From NCBI GenBank assembly GCA_018350325.1, contig JAEVLN010000001.1, forward strand, positions 6,105,254 through 6,169,253: DNA of 64,000 nt, in the 5' to 3' direction. Shown here piece after piece: positions 46,660 to 58,501 of the stretch. The position numbers and the translations under genes were made by a program. The stretch is from Globodera rostochiensis (lineage: Eukaryota; Nematoda; Chromadorea; Rhabditida; Heteroderidae). Each line of letters begins with the position of its first letter. Within the stretch, counting starts at the first letter, position 1. The notes below the pieces were generated by a model, which worked only from the letters and a program-made list of their open reading frames with translations, ran no database searches and was not told where the DNA came from.

Positions 46660-48421
46660 CAGAGGCCGGCTTCAGAAGGATTTGCCCGCGGGGGAGTTGA
46701 ACAAGGAATGATGGGACAACGTCGGATGATGTCAAAAGTGAAGAAAATGAAAATGGATTCTTTCGGCGGATGTTGGACGAATGACGGACACTTTTGCTGC
46801 TGAAGATGAACTCTGGCGGCGGCGTCGACGACAAGCCGGTCGGTGTCGTTGTTGAGCTGCTTCTCCTCCCTCTTCGCGGCGTTGCTGTTCCCTTTCGGCG
46901 CAACACACAAAAAAAAGTGAGTGAAAGTTGTCGGGGTCGACGACGTCGTCCGATGATGGGCGCCGGGGGGGGGCCGGGGGGAGGGGCAAAGGCTGCACGG
47001 ATTTGGGTCATCACATCGCCTCTCATGTCACCGACAAGCAAATCCAGTTTAAAATTCGAGCAGTGCCCGGGGGGGGGGGGATGAATGCATTGTGAATTGG
47101 TGCCCGCCCGCCCGCCCCCGAAGAAGAACCGGAGGAAGGAAAGAGAGTGAAAGTGCTCCTCTTCAGCCATTTTTCGCAATGCCCGGCGCGGACGGACGGG
47201 GCGGAGACCGGCTTCTCCGTGCAAAATGGGTCAACGGCATCCGCAATCATTCGGAGGGGGGGGGGGCAATGGGGGGGGGGGGTGCCGGGGGGAAGGTGAA
47301 AGCGAAGGGCATCCCACTCTTTGACGGGACGAGGAGGGGAGGGGAAGGGAGGGAAGAAGCAAAAGCATCAAGCAGAACAGGGTCAGCCAGTCCAGTCCAG
47401 TCCAGTCCGCGTCGTATGTAGGGCATCACCCACAGTGAAAATGATGCCGTGTGAAGCACAAAACAACAAGCATCGCGCGATTCGCGAACAAACGATGCGT
47501 GTGCCCATATGCCCAAAGGCTATGGGTCAACAAGCACAAGCCTCCGCCGCGTAATTGGTGAATCAAATGATAAAAAAGATGATGCCGACGACGACGACCA
47601 TTTGTGTGTCGTCGGCTTCTTTTTACGTCTCTAATGATGATGAGACAGTGTCAGAGGGATAGAAAGCAAGCGATTTGTTTGGGGGGGGGCGGTGATTGAT
47701 ACGCATTTAGTTAAAGTGAAAGTGGCGGGAGGACCCCCCCCCCCCCCGTCCCATTCATTATCAACATCATCGCCATTAATCACACGGACGCCTTCTTTTT
47801 TATTTGTCAAGCATTACGCAGACAAAAAGTGTGTGCTGGACAATGGAGCCAATTTGAATTGGTTGGGAGGAGGGCCATTTTAAAGCCAAAAAGGACACAG
47901 CATCATACAAAACAAAACAAAACAAAAAAAAGAATTATTTGGCTTTTCCATTATTTATAATATAATAATAATGTGGATACACAATAAACGCACTGACTGG
48001 TTGAATGTTTAAAACCAAGGTAACTTTATAAGACAATAGATTAATTGGTTGCCTATTGCAATACAACAGGGAGGCCAAGTACCCGATTTTTATGGCAAAT
48101 GCCATAATTTTGGAAAATTGCCATATTTTAGTTTATGAAAATTTCTTTTTTTTTGGTTTGAAAAGAAAAAGAGAATTTCACAAAAATTTCTGTTCATTTT
48201 CGAAACTTGGGTTGACGCCTCGATGCCATATTTTCTCGAAAAGTGAGTTGGCCTCCCTGCAATACAAAAAACCGGACGCACAGACTTTGGGGGGATGGAC
48301 CAAACAATAAGCCAAAAATGTTGTGGACAGCGGGGTTAATGCCGACAAAGGGACCAAAATCGAGGTAAATTTAGACCGTCGCGCCTTTCGTTTTCAAAGG
48401 CTGATTTCGCGTCCCCCACCT
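46660..48421. other. G/C-homopolymer-rich upstream region of the bZIP gene
   Basis: About 1.7 kb with repeated G-runs (46963, 47070, 47258, 47270, 47682) and C-runs (47735), a CCAGT tandem near 47393, and GACGA/GATGAT repeats near 47580. Open frames here are low-complexity and not believable as genes. The miniature element at 48067-48259 is the only defined unit. Confidence 0.5.
48067..48259. mobile_element. hAT-type miniature element, 193 bp
   Basis: Inverted termini CAGGGAGGCCAAGT and AGTTGGCCTCCCTG fit the hAT start CARNG. A perfect 8-bp duplication CAATACAA lies at 48059-48066 and 48260-48267. The interior is AT-rich and non-coding, just beyond the 3' end of the ABHD12-like gene. Confidence 0.88.
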
Positions 48422-50003
48422 TCACAGTTCCACGTGCACTGCTTCATTTTCTCGCTGAATTCGATTTTTGCTCCGTTGCTGAAGATGGCCATTTGCGAAG
48501 AACTCCCTGCAAAAACAATTCCAAATCACAATTTCCGTTCTCTTTTTATTTCACCGGAGCACTTCGGGCAGTTCGGGCGCTCGATGAATGAATTTGTGCT
48601 TAAATTTTGGGACAATTTGCCTTCAAAGCCAACCAACCAGCAAGCAATGCCCATAAACTCACGCGATATTCCAACTTGGCATCAAATTCCATGTAGGTCA
48701 CTTCCCGCTTGGCCGTCTTCGCCGAGTCCACCAATTTTCGTGCCAATTTAACCGGAATTACATGGTCGTCCTCTGCATGTAGCACCAGAATAGGGCAAGA
48801 CACACTAAAATAGTTCAGATTCGATTTGCATGCCAACAAATCAATTATGTACTAGTAGTTGAAGCAGTAAGCGAATTTTTTTTCTAATGTTTATCAAAAA
48901 AGCAATGGAATTTTGAATTATTTTTGGTAAACTGGATGAGGGGAGGTCACTGCACAAAAATACCTTTGGATTCGATCATCGGAATTCATTCGCAACCCAG
49001 ACCGGACCAACGGGCGGACAATGGTCGCATCGAACCATGGCAAAACGCGCCAGGGAAAACTGAACGGATGATGTCTGACCACGTCGCGCAACTAAAAGCA
49101 AAATAATTATTTACACATTTTTATATTTCCGTTTTTGGAATTCAAACATTGTTGAAGGGCGACTCGAGCACCAGCGCTTTTGGCGGGGTGCCCAAATCGC
49201 TAAGCTCGGCCACAAGTCGCGTGGCCACACCGGTACCCTGAAATGAATGGTTCGAAAATTAAAATGCCGAGCAAATACAGCTAAAGACCATGGAATGGCC
49301 CCACACGTAGATGTCCTTCGATGACGCTTTTTTCCTGGCATAATCGTAGATGGCATGGGCATCCGCGTTCACTCCGTTCTCATCCGGACGCCCTGTCGAA
49401 TCGCCATAACCTTTAAATTCACTTTACGCCGCTTCGTTCATTTGTTCTTTACCTCGATAGTCCACGGCAAGAATATGGAAATCCATGGACGACAGAAAAT
49501 TGTACAGCTCACAGCGATGGCGGGTCGTTCGATCAAAGGAATTTCCGTGCAGGTAGATGAGTATCGCGTTCGATCCTTCGTTCAGAGAACGCTCCATGTC
49601 CTTGTCGTTCATCTTGGTCCCCTTCTCGGCAGAAAGCGAGGTGGGCAAAATGTGCCAAACTCCAATGGTTGGCTCATCGTTGCCGACATTGACCGTGCTC
49701 TTCTGCGTCTTCAAATCACGTTCACGCAAATAAAAGTTGCGACCCCGAGAACGGACGCCATGGTGGGCCAAATCGTAGTAATCGACGAATGGAACTCGAA
49801 CTTAAACAAGGCAATTGAACGAATGGGGCTAACAATGAGAGGACGAGAAAGACAAATCCTTGGCCAATAATGAACCAACCGAAGTTGAGGAAGAACACGT
49901 GTTGCATAATGATCGGGCAAAAGAAGAACAGTGCCGGCACAAACAGATACAAAAAGACGGACAAAAAGACGGGAAAGACGACGGCGAGGCCAAGGACCCG
50001 CAT
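48422..50003 (-). CDS. ABHD12: ABHD12-like lysophosphatidylserine lipase
   Basis: Membrane serine hydrolase of the alpha/beta fold that degrades lysophosphatidylserine in vertebrates. Start at 50003 ([19 protein letters not shown]), 10 nt after a TTGTTTAG acceptor, followed by two hydrophobic stretches. Then [30 protein letters not shown], the oxyanion-side [33 protein letters not shown], the nucleophile elbow [46 protein letters not shown] with the catalytic Asp, and [15 protein letters not shown] joined by splicing to [10 protein letters not shown]. Stop TGA is at 48422. An ATG at 50123 would extend the N-terminus but precedes the acceptor. Lies 404 bp downstream of CCT2 on the same strand, so co-transcription is possible. 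Confidence 0.9.
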
Positions 50004-50406
50004 CAGAAGTGTGGCCCTAAACAATTTTATGATTGCAAGCAAAAAGAGAATCAAATCACATAATGGCGTGACGACTTTGTAACAACAAGGCTCGCTTAAA
50101 TACAATAAAATTAAAAAAAGCAAAAAAAAAAAAAAAATTGAAATTCAGTCCAACGGACAATAAAATAAAACGAATTGACTAGGATCAAATGTTCAAAATA
50201 AACGGTGTTGTCCGCCAAATAACCGCACAAAATTTTAATAGCCTTCAATGAGTGTGTTGGTAAAGAAATGGGCGTTCGGATTTAGTCTTCCAAAGTGTCG
50301 ACAACAATAACAAATTATAACCAAATTAAATGAGAATTCATCTGCCCTTACAATTAGAGGCCTTCAACAATTCACTCATATCCTCATTCTCTCCTGCCCT
50401 ATTTCT

Positions 50407-52722
50407 TCAACACGGACGACGGTCCTTCGTGCGAGGGCGAGGCGCACATTTGATGATACAATCGACTCGGAGAAGCTCAAATTGTAAAATGTACAAATTA
50501 GCACAATTTCATGATGAACCTGTTCAGCTGCTTCGGCCCCGCTGCAAAGCACGCCCAATTTCACGTTGTACGACTCCAAAACGCCCAACTCAAACACATC
50601 TCCCATACGTCCATTCTCAACATCTAAAATTCATTTTTGCTCCATTTTTTTAAAAATGTATTCTTTTGCTTCAATACCAATGCCGAACTGTCGGTTTCCC
50701 TTGCTGTGCTCAGCGCGCACATGTGAAATGATCTCCGCACTGTCGAGGCCGGCGTTGTCGCAAATGATTGTTGGTAATTTGGTGAGCGCCCGTGCAAATG
50801 CTTCCATTGCAATGGACTCTTTGCCGGCCACCTTAAAATAGTAATTAATGTTCCTCGTCAACACAACAGCAAACTCTCAGCCCAAAGTGTTGAGCGTTAG
50901 CTGCGCAAAGCAAACCTTTTGACTTTCGGCCAGCACTGCCGTGGCCATAAGCATTTCGGACGCCCCGGCCCCGGGCACCACCCGTTGGTCCTTCACATGG
51001 GTGCTTAGCACACACAGCGCGTCATGCAGCGAGCGTTCCGCCTCGTCAATAATTTGCTGAGTCGATCCGCGAAGCACAACAGAGCAAGCGTTGCCTCAAT
51101 TGTTAATAATAATAATAATAAACAAATTTTTTTTAAATTGCCACATTACCAAGAGGTACACCGGAAAAGCGAAGCAAAGTGTCTTCACCAATTGTCGTCT
51201 CTTCAATCAGCTTACAACTGCCCAATTTCACCTCCGATGGATTGTCAAATGTTGAGGCGATCTCACCACCTAAAAAGAAAAAAGTATAAATCACATAAAC
51301 GGCTTCAACTTTAACCTAAAACAAGTGCCAGTCGTTCAATCCCCTCAAAATCGGCATGTTCAATGGCCATCACTTTCCGGTCAGCAAACAGTTGTTCAGG
51401 ATAATTGTAAATGAGTTGGCGATTGATGAAGACATTAATGTCGTGGCTACAAATCTTCTCCACTTTTTGCTTCATTTTGTCCTTCTCCGCTTGTTCCAGC
51501 TCAGCAATTTTTGCAACTGAATCCACTCGGATTCGGCTTCCGAATACTTTAATCTAAAATTTAAACAATCCTTCAAAAGAACGGACGTAAGAAGGAAGCT
51601 TTGCCACCTTATCCTGATCCATTGAAGAGTTTGCGATAAGTATTTTGGCATCCTCAATTCGTTGTGGCTGATACATGCCCGGCTTCTTCTCCAGCAAAAA
51701 GCCCTCATCAAGATACGAATTCTCCATTGAACCGCCCAACTTTTTGATCACTTGAATGGAATCCAGAGCGCCGTTTGGGCCAAGACGAAGAACAGCGTCG
51801 ACCGCCAACTTGGCAAAATGCTCGGAATGTTGTGAAAGAATCTTTGAGCCAAGTGATGTCTTCGCAATTTTCAATAAATCATCGCGCAAGTGCTCTCTGA
51901 AAATGGCGATTTTTGAAACATTGGTTAATATAAAGCCTTCTCTTCCTTTAAAAAAATTAAGACTCGTAAAGAGAACATTTGCCGTGGCAATAAACATTTC
52001 ATAAACAACCAAACCACAAAAGCGATTTACCCGGATGTTTGTGCCACCTTCTCAAGTGCATCTTTCGCAACACGAACCGCCTTCCGATAACCGGAGACAA
52101 TGACTTGCGGATGGATCCGCTGTCCAACCATAACTTCGGCCTCTCTGAGCAATTCGGCCGCAAAGACAGTCACCGAAGTTGTTCCATCGCCGACTTCTTT
52201 GTCTTGCGTCAGAGAAATGTCTGAAAACGACGACATCCATTTACATATTTTTACAATAATTAATAATCGGAGGAATTTGTTGTTTTTTGGCCAGATAAGA
52301 CGCGTCCTAACAACAAACAACAAAACAGCACCCCTAAAACTTTCCAGAATTCGGAAAAGCCAAATTTCACGTTTTTCGTGACAAGAAAAGCGTCTGAAAG
52401 ATTACTCTGACAATTTTTTGTATAATTACGAACCAACAAGAACTTTTGCAGCCGGATTGTCAACACCAATTGACTTGAGAATCGTCGCCCCGTCGTTCGT
52501 CACCTGAACGTTTTGGTGTTCACCCGAACCGCTGATGAGAATTTTGTCCTAAATTTTGTTTTTAAAAACAACGATTGCTGCAACTCAAATTACCATCCCT
52601 TTTGGTCCCAGAGTCGTTTTAACTAAGTCACCAATAGCACACGCTCCAACAAATGAAGAAAGTCTGGCAGTTTCTCCGCGTTCCTCTTGCGCATTTTGCT
52701 TAAGTATTCTGACGGGATTCAT
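50407..52722 (-). CDS. cct-2: T-complex protein 1 subunit beta (CCT2)
   Basis: Subunit of the cytosolic chaperonin TRiC/CCT, which folds actin, tubulin and other proteins. Start [20 protein letters not shown] at 52722. Landmarks: [57 protein letters not shown] (ATP hydrolysis loop), [130 protein letters not shown], and [20 protein letters not shown]. The last exon gives [18 protein letters not shown] and TGA at 50407. Beta-specific features are the SCKLIEE and DNPAAK contexts. Split by many short introns; length is close to the usual 530 residues. Confidence 0.95.
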
Positions 52723-53063
52723 TGTTCAAGAGTGATTAAAGCTGAATTGCAAACATATAGTGACAAAATATCAGATCCTTCTTTAAATGGGAATAAGAGG
52801 AAATTTTGGAGTTTTATTTTACTAAAAAGTAACGACTTTTTCTGACGAAATCGCTTCAAATAAACCAATTAATTATCCAGTAAATAGCCATTTTATAGAA
52901 CTCTGTATCCTTTTACATTTTGGAATTTTATTTTACTAAAAAAAAGTAACAACTTTTTCTGACGCATTCGCTTCAAATGGGGGCAATTAATTGCACAGAC
53001 AAAAATATCCGAATGGTAAGAATTTCAAGAAAAAAACAGTAATTTGTGTTTACGGGGGCTTTT

Positions 53064-53590
53064 GGTAATACTGTGCTTTGTGCCCCCCTCCCCCCTTTTT
53101 TCAAAAAATAAGATTTTTTTTTAAAGTCATACAAAACAAGTTTCCGGGGGTCTTCGGGTCGCTGATCACGATTCTGACATTTATTTTACCCAATTCCACC
53201 CTGAACCCGAATTCGAACAATTTTTCGGAAAAAAATTTTTACAAAAAAAATTAATATTTATTGCCCAAAATCGATGCAAATGCACGAAATGGAAAGTAAC
53301 AGCACAGATTCAGATGATAAAAAGACTATTCACATTTGAATTGGAGAGTGAACGGCTCACAACGAATGGTTATTTCGTGCATTTGCATCGATTTTGGGCA
53401 ATAAATGTTAATTTTTTTTTGTAAAATTTTCCGAAAAATTGTTCGAATTCGGGTTCGGGGTTCGGAATTGGTTAAAATAAATGTCAGAATCGTGATCAGC
53501 GACCCCGAAAACCCCCGGAAACTTGTTTTATATAACTTTAAAAAAATCTTTTTTTTGAAAAAGGGGGGGGGCACAAAGCACAGTATTACC
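53064..53590. mobile_element. Foldback element, 527 bp, with 8-bp duplication
   Basis: Two long inverted arms, about 53064-53292 and 53369-53590, starting GGTAATACTGTGCTTTGTG and ending with its inverse. A short middle of about 75 bp separates them. The direct duplication GGGCTTTT lies at 53056-53063 and 53591-53598. Arms include CCGAATTCGAACAATTTTTC and a GATCACGATTCTGACATTT segment. The RNA or single strand would form a very long hairpin. It has no transposase and does not begin TARNG/CARNG. Confidence 0.85.
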
Positions 53591-53923
53591 GGGCTTTTTT
53601 CAAAAATTTGGTTCTAGACGACTTTACGCGTCAGATGAATGTTTAAAAACCAAGCCAAACGAGTTTTGACTCTCGGCCTCGAATTTAGAAAAAAGTTCAT
53701 CAGTTTTGGAGCACATTTTTTGGCTGTTGGTTTTTTTTAAACTTTTTAACACATTATGTCGAATATCGGAAAATCAGCAATCTTTTGATATCATCACAAG
53801 TATATGTACAATAGTATTTTGTTAAATTATGGTAATGGTTTATGATCACAAATATTCATTCATCCGCCTAGTATCCGTCCAGATTCTTCGTCTCTCCCAT
53901 CCATCTGCCTCCAATTCGATCAC

Positions 53924-55080
53924 TTAGCGGCCGGCCGGCAAGTCGCGCTTCAGGTCGGCCAAATGCTGCTGACAAGCGGCGTAGTATTTGGCCTGGGCCT
54001 CCACAAGTTCCAGCAGGTGCTTCAGCTGTGCGTCCTGAAAATGGCACAAAAATATACGAAGAATGAAATGAATAGAAGAAAAAAAAAGTTCGCACCAATG
54101 CCGGCTGGAGGGCCTCCAACAATGTGCGCACGATGTCCAGCTGTTTGTCAAACTCGGCCTTTGCAGCAAGCAACTGCGGCTCGGCCTGTAAAGAATGGGA
54201 AATTCACACAATGGTAAATTAGACGATCCTTCTGAAGCAACACTTACCGCGGACTGCGCGGCCGGCGTTGCGCGCTTCCAACTGCTTTTGGTCGCGTCCA
54301 AATCCAATCGCTTCTTACTCAGGAGGGCACGTTCTTTCTGAACAAAAAAAAATGAAAGAAAATGTTAGCGAGAATTTCTGCTTGCGCTACCTGGATGTTT
54401 TTGAGATCCACATCCAAAATGTGTCGGATGCCCGCCATGGTTTGAGTGGTCACTGTTTGGACGAGTTGGCGCTCAGCTGCGCCCAATTGTGCTTCAGTCT
54501 GCGCCGTCCTCAGAAGAGCACCTGTCAAAATAGAAGAAAAATAAATATTTTGAATGGGTTTTAGGACCTCCGTATTGCGTGTCGGATCCGAGCGCGGTGG
54601 CCGTCTCCTGAAAATTTTTGTAAAAATATTATTCCGTCTTTCCAAAAGTTCAACACACACACCTTCATTGCTTCTCCAAGATGGTCGATGTTGTTTTGAC
54701 GGCTGGATTTGTCTTTGCGCGGGTCCAACACACGAATGTCTTAAAAAGATAAAATTCACGTGAATTGATAGAGGAATCAAGCAAAAAAGTTCACTTGGGT
54801 TCGGTTGGAGATACGCTTCAATGGCAGACAACAGCTTCTTCATGTGCTTCTCCGTCTTGTCCGCCTTGGCAAGCAGCTGTTCAACATCAGCACCTGAAAT
54901 TTGCATCGTTTTTTTGTCTTCAAAAAATTAAGCTTTTTTCACACACCAAGTTCAGTCTTCTCAGCATTCATCACGATCTCTTCGGCGCGCTGAAATTTAT
55001 GCAGTTTTCAAACATTTGTTTTTTCTAAAAAAAAATGCCACCTGTCTGCCTCGACTGACTATCTTCTTCAGGGTGTCCAT
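53924..55080 (-). CDS. Endophilin-B-like BAR domain protein
   Basis: Curvature-sensing membrane protein. Start at 55080 (MDTLKKIVSRGRQ). Then AEKTELGADVEQLLAKADKT, KHMKKLLSAIEAYLQPNP, the linker GEAMKETATALGSDTQYG, LLRTAQTEAQLGAAERQLVQ, AGIRHILDVDLKNIQKERAL, SKKRLDLDATKSSWKRAT, AAKAEFDKQLDIVRTLLEAL and LLELVEAQAKYYAACQQHLA, ending LKRDLPAGR and TAA at 53924. This order matches the three-helix BAR domain of endophilin B (SH3GLB). The protein stops right after the BAR domain: no SH3 domain follows, unlike vertebrate endophilin B. It may be a BAR-only isoform, or an SH3 exon may lie beyond an unrecognised splice. Six introns of about 45-170 nt. Head-to-head with the PITP gene, 318 bp apart. Confidence 0.82.
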
Positions 55081-55397
55081 TTTGGAAGGTTGTTGGGCAC
55101 TTGTGTGTGTGTGTGTGGGGTTATAGGAATGATGAGAGTTGGTTGAGCTCTGCAAATTAGAAAATAATGGGCGCAATATTTTAGCTGGAGATGAATACGG
55201 AAAATGAAACAGAGAGTTTCGTGAAAATATCGTTTATATACTTTTGAGAATGACGCATCTGACATTTATTTGTTAGGTACCTATTTCACATTCAAATCTA
55301 TATAAGGGCGTTATTTTTCCACAATGCCAATTCATATCTATTCGTACCTTCATATTGTTCGTATTCACTTGAAGCCAGCAACAACAATTCGCGAGGA

Positions 55398-56544
55398 ATG
55401 TTCACCAAAGAATAGTGAGTTTTTTTTTTAATTTTAGCAATTTGGTGATGAGATAATGATTTGTTCATATTTTCAGTCGCATCATCATGCCGATGACCGT
55501 CGAAGAGTTTCAAATTGGACATTTGTGGACCGTGGCCGAGGCAGCAAGACAGGTGGGCTTCTCATTTTTGTCGATTTTTTTTTCTTTTTTAACCCCCAAT
55601 TTAATTTTCAGGAGACTGGCGGTGGTGAGGGCGTCCAAGTGCTGCGCAACGAGCCGTTCGAGGGCGTGAACCTGTTCCACGGCGAATTCACCTCGGGCCA
55701 ATACACCCACAAAGTCTACCACGTCGATACGTAAGTGTTTGTGGGAGGGGGAGGAATTCACTAAAATTCAAACACATTTTAGCAAAATGCCGGCGATCTT
55801 GAGAGCGTTCATGCCCAACGGTTCGCAGACCCTGCATGAGCACGCGTGGAATGCGTACCCCTACTGCCTGACGACGCTGACCAATCCCGACTACATGAAA
55901 GACGACCTTTTGGTGCAGATCGAAACAATCCACCTGAACGACGGGGGCACTGCTGAAAATGTACGTTGAATAATTGCTGTTTGTTTTTAACAATTATTTC
56001 AATTTTACAGCCTTTCCGCCTTCCACCCGATGAACTGAGCAGACGTACGGTGGTGAACATCGACATCGCCAACGACAAGGAGCACCTGAGCAAGTCGGAC
56101 ATCCGCGACGAGACGAGGCCATCGATGTTCCGCTCAGAAGTGACGGGAAGAGGGCCGCTACGTGGCGCGTGGCAGGAGAACACCGAACCGTTGATGTGCT
56201 GCTACAAGCTGATCACTGTGAACTTCAAGTTGTTCGGCTTCCAGACGCTGGTCGAGTCCTATCTCAAAAAGGTGGGTCACTCGGCGATTGGCTTCTTTGT
56301 TTGAATCTCAATTGTTCAATTTCAGCAATTCCCTCGCCTGCTAAGCAAGTTCCACCGCGAGATGTTCTGCATGATGGACCGTTGGCATGGACTCACACTG
56401 GCGCAAATTCGCGTATTGGAAGAGGAGACACAGCGCCAATTGGATGAGGTGAGTACATTTTGAATGTGATTTCCTTGCATTTTTAAAATCCTTACTAAAT
56501 TTCAGATGCGAGCCACTGGGAATCCGCGCGGAATGACCGATTGA
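55398..56544 (+). CDS. PITP: Class I phosphatidylinositol transfer protein
   Basis: Moves phosphatidylinositol and phosphatidylcholine between membranes. A short first exon (ATG at 55398, MFTKEY) joins by a gtgagt donor and TTTTCAG acceptor to [20 protein letters not shown], aligning with the [20 protein letters not shown] start of vertebrate PITP. Then [144 protein letters not shown], and [20 protein letters not shown], ending TD and TGA at 56544. Single-domain protein of about 270 residues, with no extra domains. A later ATG (MPMTVEE) would lose the conserved first strand. Confidence 0.95.
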
Positions 56545-56930
56545 GGAGGCAGTGTGCAGATGATCTTTCCTTCCCCACAATTCTCGTGTTTGTATCATTT
56601 GACATTGTCTGATTTCCTTGTTGTTTCGCCGCTGCTCTGATCCCATCGATATTCTGATCCCGCAATGTTAGGCTGTCTGATAATTACAGTGTTCACTACC
56701 AAAATACTATCCAATGATTGTTTATTTCGCCGCTGCTCTGATCCCGCAATGTTAGGCTGTCTGATAATTACAGTGTTCACTACCAAAAACTATCCAATGA
56801 TTGTTTATTTCGCCGCTGCTCTGATCTCATCGATATTCTGATCTCGCAATGTTAGGCTGTCTGATAATTACTGTGTTCCAGCCATTGTATATGTATGTAC
56901 ATTTCTTCATTTAAGTCAATAAAGAATCGT
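56545..56930 (+). repeat. 3' UTR of the PITP gene with three tandem repeat units
   Basis: Units begin CGCCGCTGCTCTGATC at about 56627, 56728 and 56811, with spacings of 101 and 83 bp; the middle copy lacks an internal CATCGATATTCTGATC segment. Each unit includes GCAATGTTAGGCTGTCTGATAA (first part). The polyadenylation signal AATAAA lies at 56918-56923, just after the third unit, so the repeats should be in the mature mRNA. Confidence 0.8.
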
Positions 56931-57400
56931 AAAGATCAATTTGGTTTTGATTGTATGCGAAATGGTACTTTTCTTGCTTTGTAGGCTGGTACTAGTAGTT
57001 CAATTTAACGGAAGCTCGTCAAATTAAGAGATGAGCGAATTTTCCAGGACAAATGCCGGGTTTTGACCGGGACCGGGTTTTTCTTTAAAATTACTGGTTC
57101 ATCAAAATTGTAATCGCGGTCTCGGCTTTCACAAGAGTCCCGATTTGCCCAATTCGGCTTCCTCCTCCCCCCCCCCCCACCCATTCTGTCACACATTTCC
57201 CAAAGATTAGCCCTCTAATTAGCTGAGAACTAACTTTGTGCAAAGGGATTTGGCAAGTGTTATGATTCATTCATTCATCAATTCCATCTTCTTGTAACGT
57301 AACGTAATTCACAAAACAAAATTTTGGTTCGCAAAATTAAATTTGAGAAGGTTCAAAGTCAAAATGCATGAAGAATTTGGTCAACATTGCATCGAATTAT

Positions 57401-58051
57401 TCATTTTTGCTTCCAACTTGACAATACAACATGTACAACTTCACCATGGCGGTCTTCCGCCTCCAACCACAGAATGCCAATTCTGTAAGCACTTTTGATT
57501 TTTGAAAACAGACAGTGCGGCAACAAACAAACAAACGAACACACCTTCCGCGATGGAATCGGCCCCCACCCGCCCCATCCTCCGCCATAAACAAATTTGT
57601 TGGGGCCAATCCAACAGCCACGGAAGAATATCGGGAAAGCACCGGCGGGCCAAAACGGATATGCCAAGGACAGCGTTTGTGTTCTTTCCGACTCAACAGT
57701 GCCGCTTTGGTGTCGCCGTTCTTCATCATCGCTTCTGCCCCCTACGGCTTCCCGTGCCCTTTGCAGAAAATTCTCCTCATCAACGCGCCGTCGTCCTCTC
57801 CCTTCCGGCGCTCTCAACAACGGAGTAGAACTGTCCGCCGTTGTCGGGCGTCGCAACGGCGGCACTCGCGAGGACGGGCGACTGCCACTCAAAGTGCCAA
57901 GTTCCGATGCGCCAAATGGTGTGAAGGGGTGTCGGAAAGAGTGGTGTAAATGTGAAGGCGATTGCCGCCCCTGCTGCTGGCAGCCGCCTCTCTGATTTGC
58001 CGATCGCAACGGATAAGCACCTTTCAATGCTTGAAAAAAAAAAATCTTCAA
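57401..58051 (-). CDS. Low-confidence hypothetical reading frame
   Basis: A 216-codon open frame in a locally GC-richer stretch (about 57500-57950). The sequence is Arg/Ser/Pro-rich (SRPSSRVPPLRRPTTADSST, GRRRVDEENFLQRAREAVGG) and matches no domain I know. Competing frames on both strands are also open here, as expected in GC-rich DNA. It may be spurious or part of a spliced gene. Confidence 0.2.
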   Translation of the reverse strand: MKIFFFQALKGAYPLRSANQRGGCQQQGRQSPSHLHHSFRHPFTPFGASELGTLSGSRPSSRVPPLRRPTTADSSTPLLRAPEGRGRRRVDEENFLQRAREAVGGRSDDEERRHQSGTVESERTQTLSLAYPFWPAGAFPIFFRGCWIGPNKFVYGGGWGGWGPIPSRKVCSFVCLLPHCLFSKIKSAYRIGILWLEAEDRHGEVVHVVLSSWKQK

Positions 58052-58053
58052 TT

Positions 58054-58491
58054 CTATGTATTCACCTCCCGTTTATCGTAATCTTTGAAGGCCAAATTGC
58101 CCCGAAAGTTAGGCAATTCCTCATGAACACTGCGATGAAGTGCCTTTTAGTGATTTTTTGGTTTGTTACACTTCTCACACAATGTGTGTACTTCAAACAA
58201 ATCTCGACAATTAGGATCCAAATGGAATTTGGCCTTTTGACCAAAATGGTTCCATGTGATGTGAAGCCGGTGCCCATTCTGCTGTTGATTTCGCCCCTTA
58301 AGCTTTACAAAAAAACGTCTATGTAACTGCAAAACTAAACAGCATTTCACCGGCGACGGAGAGCTTCTGCTTCGATGAGTCCGCTTGTCGTTTGTTGAAT
58401 GAATTGGCTTTGAGAGCGTATCAAAAACAGCCTCGTGAATTCGACATTCATGCGGCTTATACACTTCATCAATTCCAGCGGGCGTTTCCAT
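58054..58491 (-). pseudogene. Degenerate mitochondrial ribosomal protein L32-like frame
   Basis: An intronless frame starting at 58491 (METPAGIDEVYKPHECRIHE) runs to PNCRDLFEVHTLCEKCNKP, meets an in-frame TAA at 58147-58149, and then continues in the same frame as ALHRSVHEELPNFRGNLAFK to a TAG at 58054-58056. The zinc-ribbon-like pattern (PNC, then HTLCEKC) and the helix after it recall bL32m, in which the first pair is CPxC; here the first Cys appears as Asp. The loss of a zinc ligand, an internal stop and no introns suggest a decayed retrocopy. The family match is tentative. Confidence 0.4.
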
Positions 58492-58501
58492 TTTATGTAG
58501 C

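Noticed and set aside
46794..47421. Gly/Arg-rich open frames on both strands
   Set aside because: Caused by poly-G/poly-C tracts; frames on both strands are equally open and none shows a domain.
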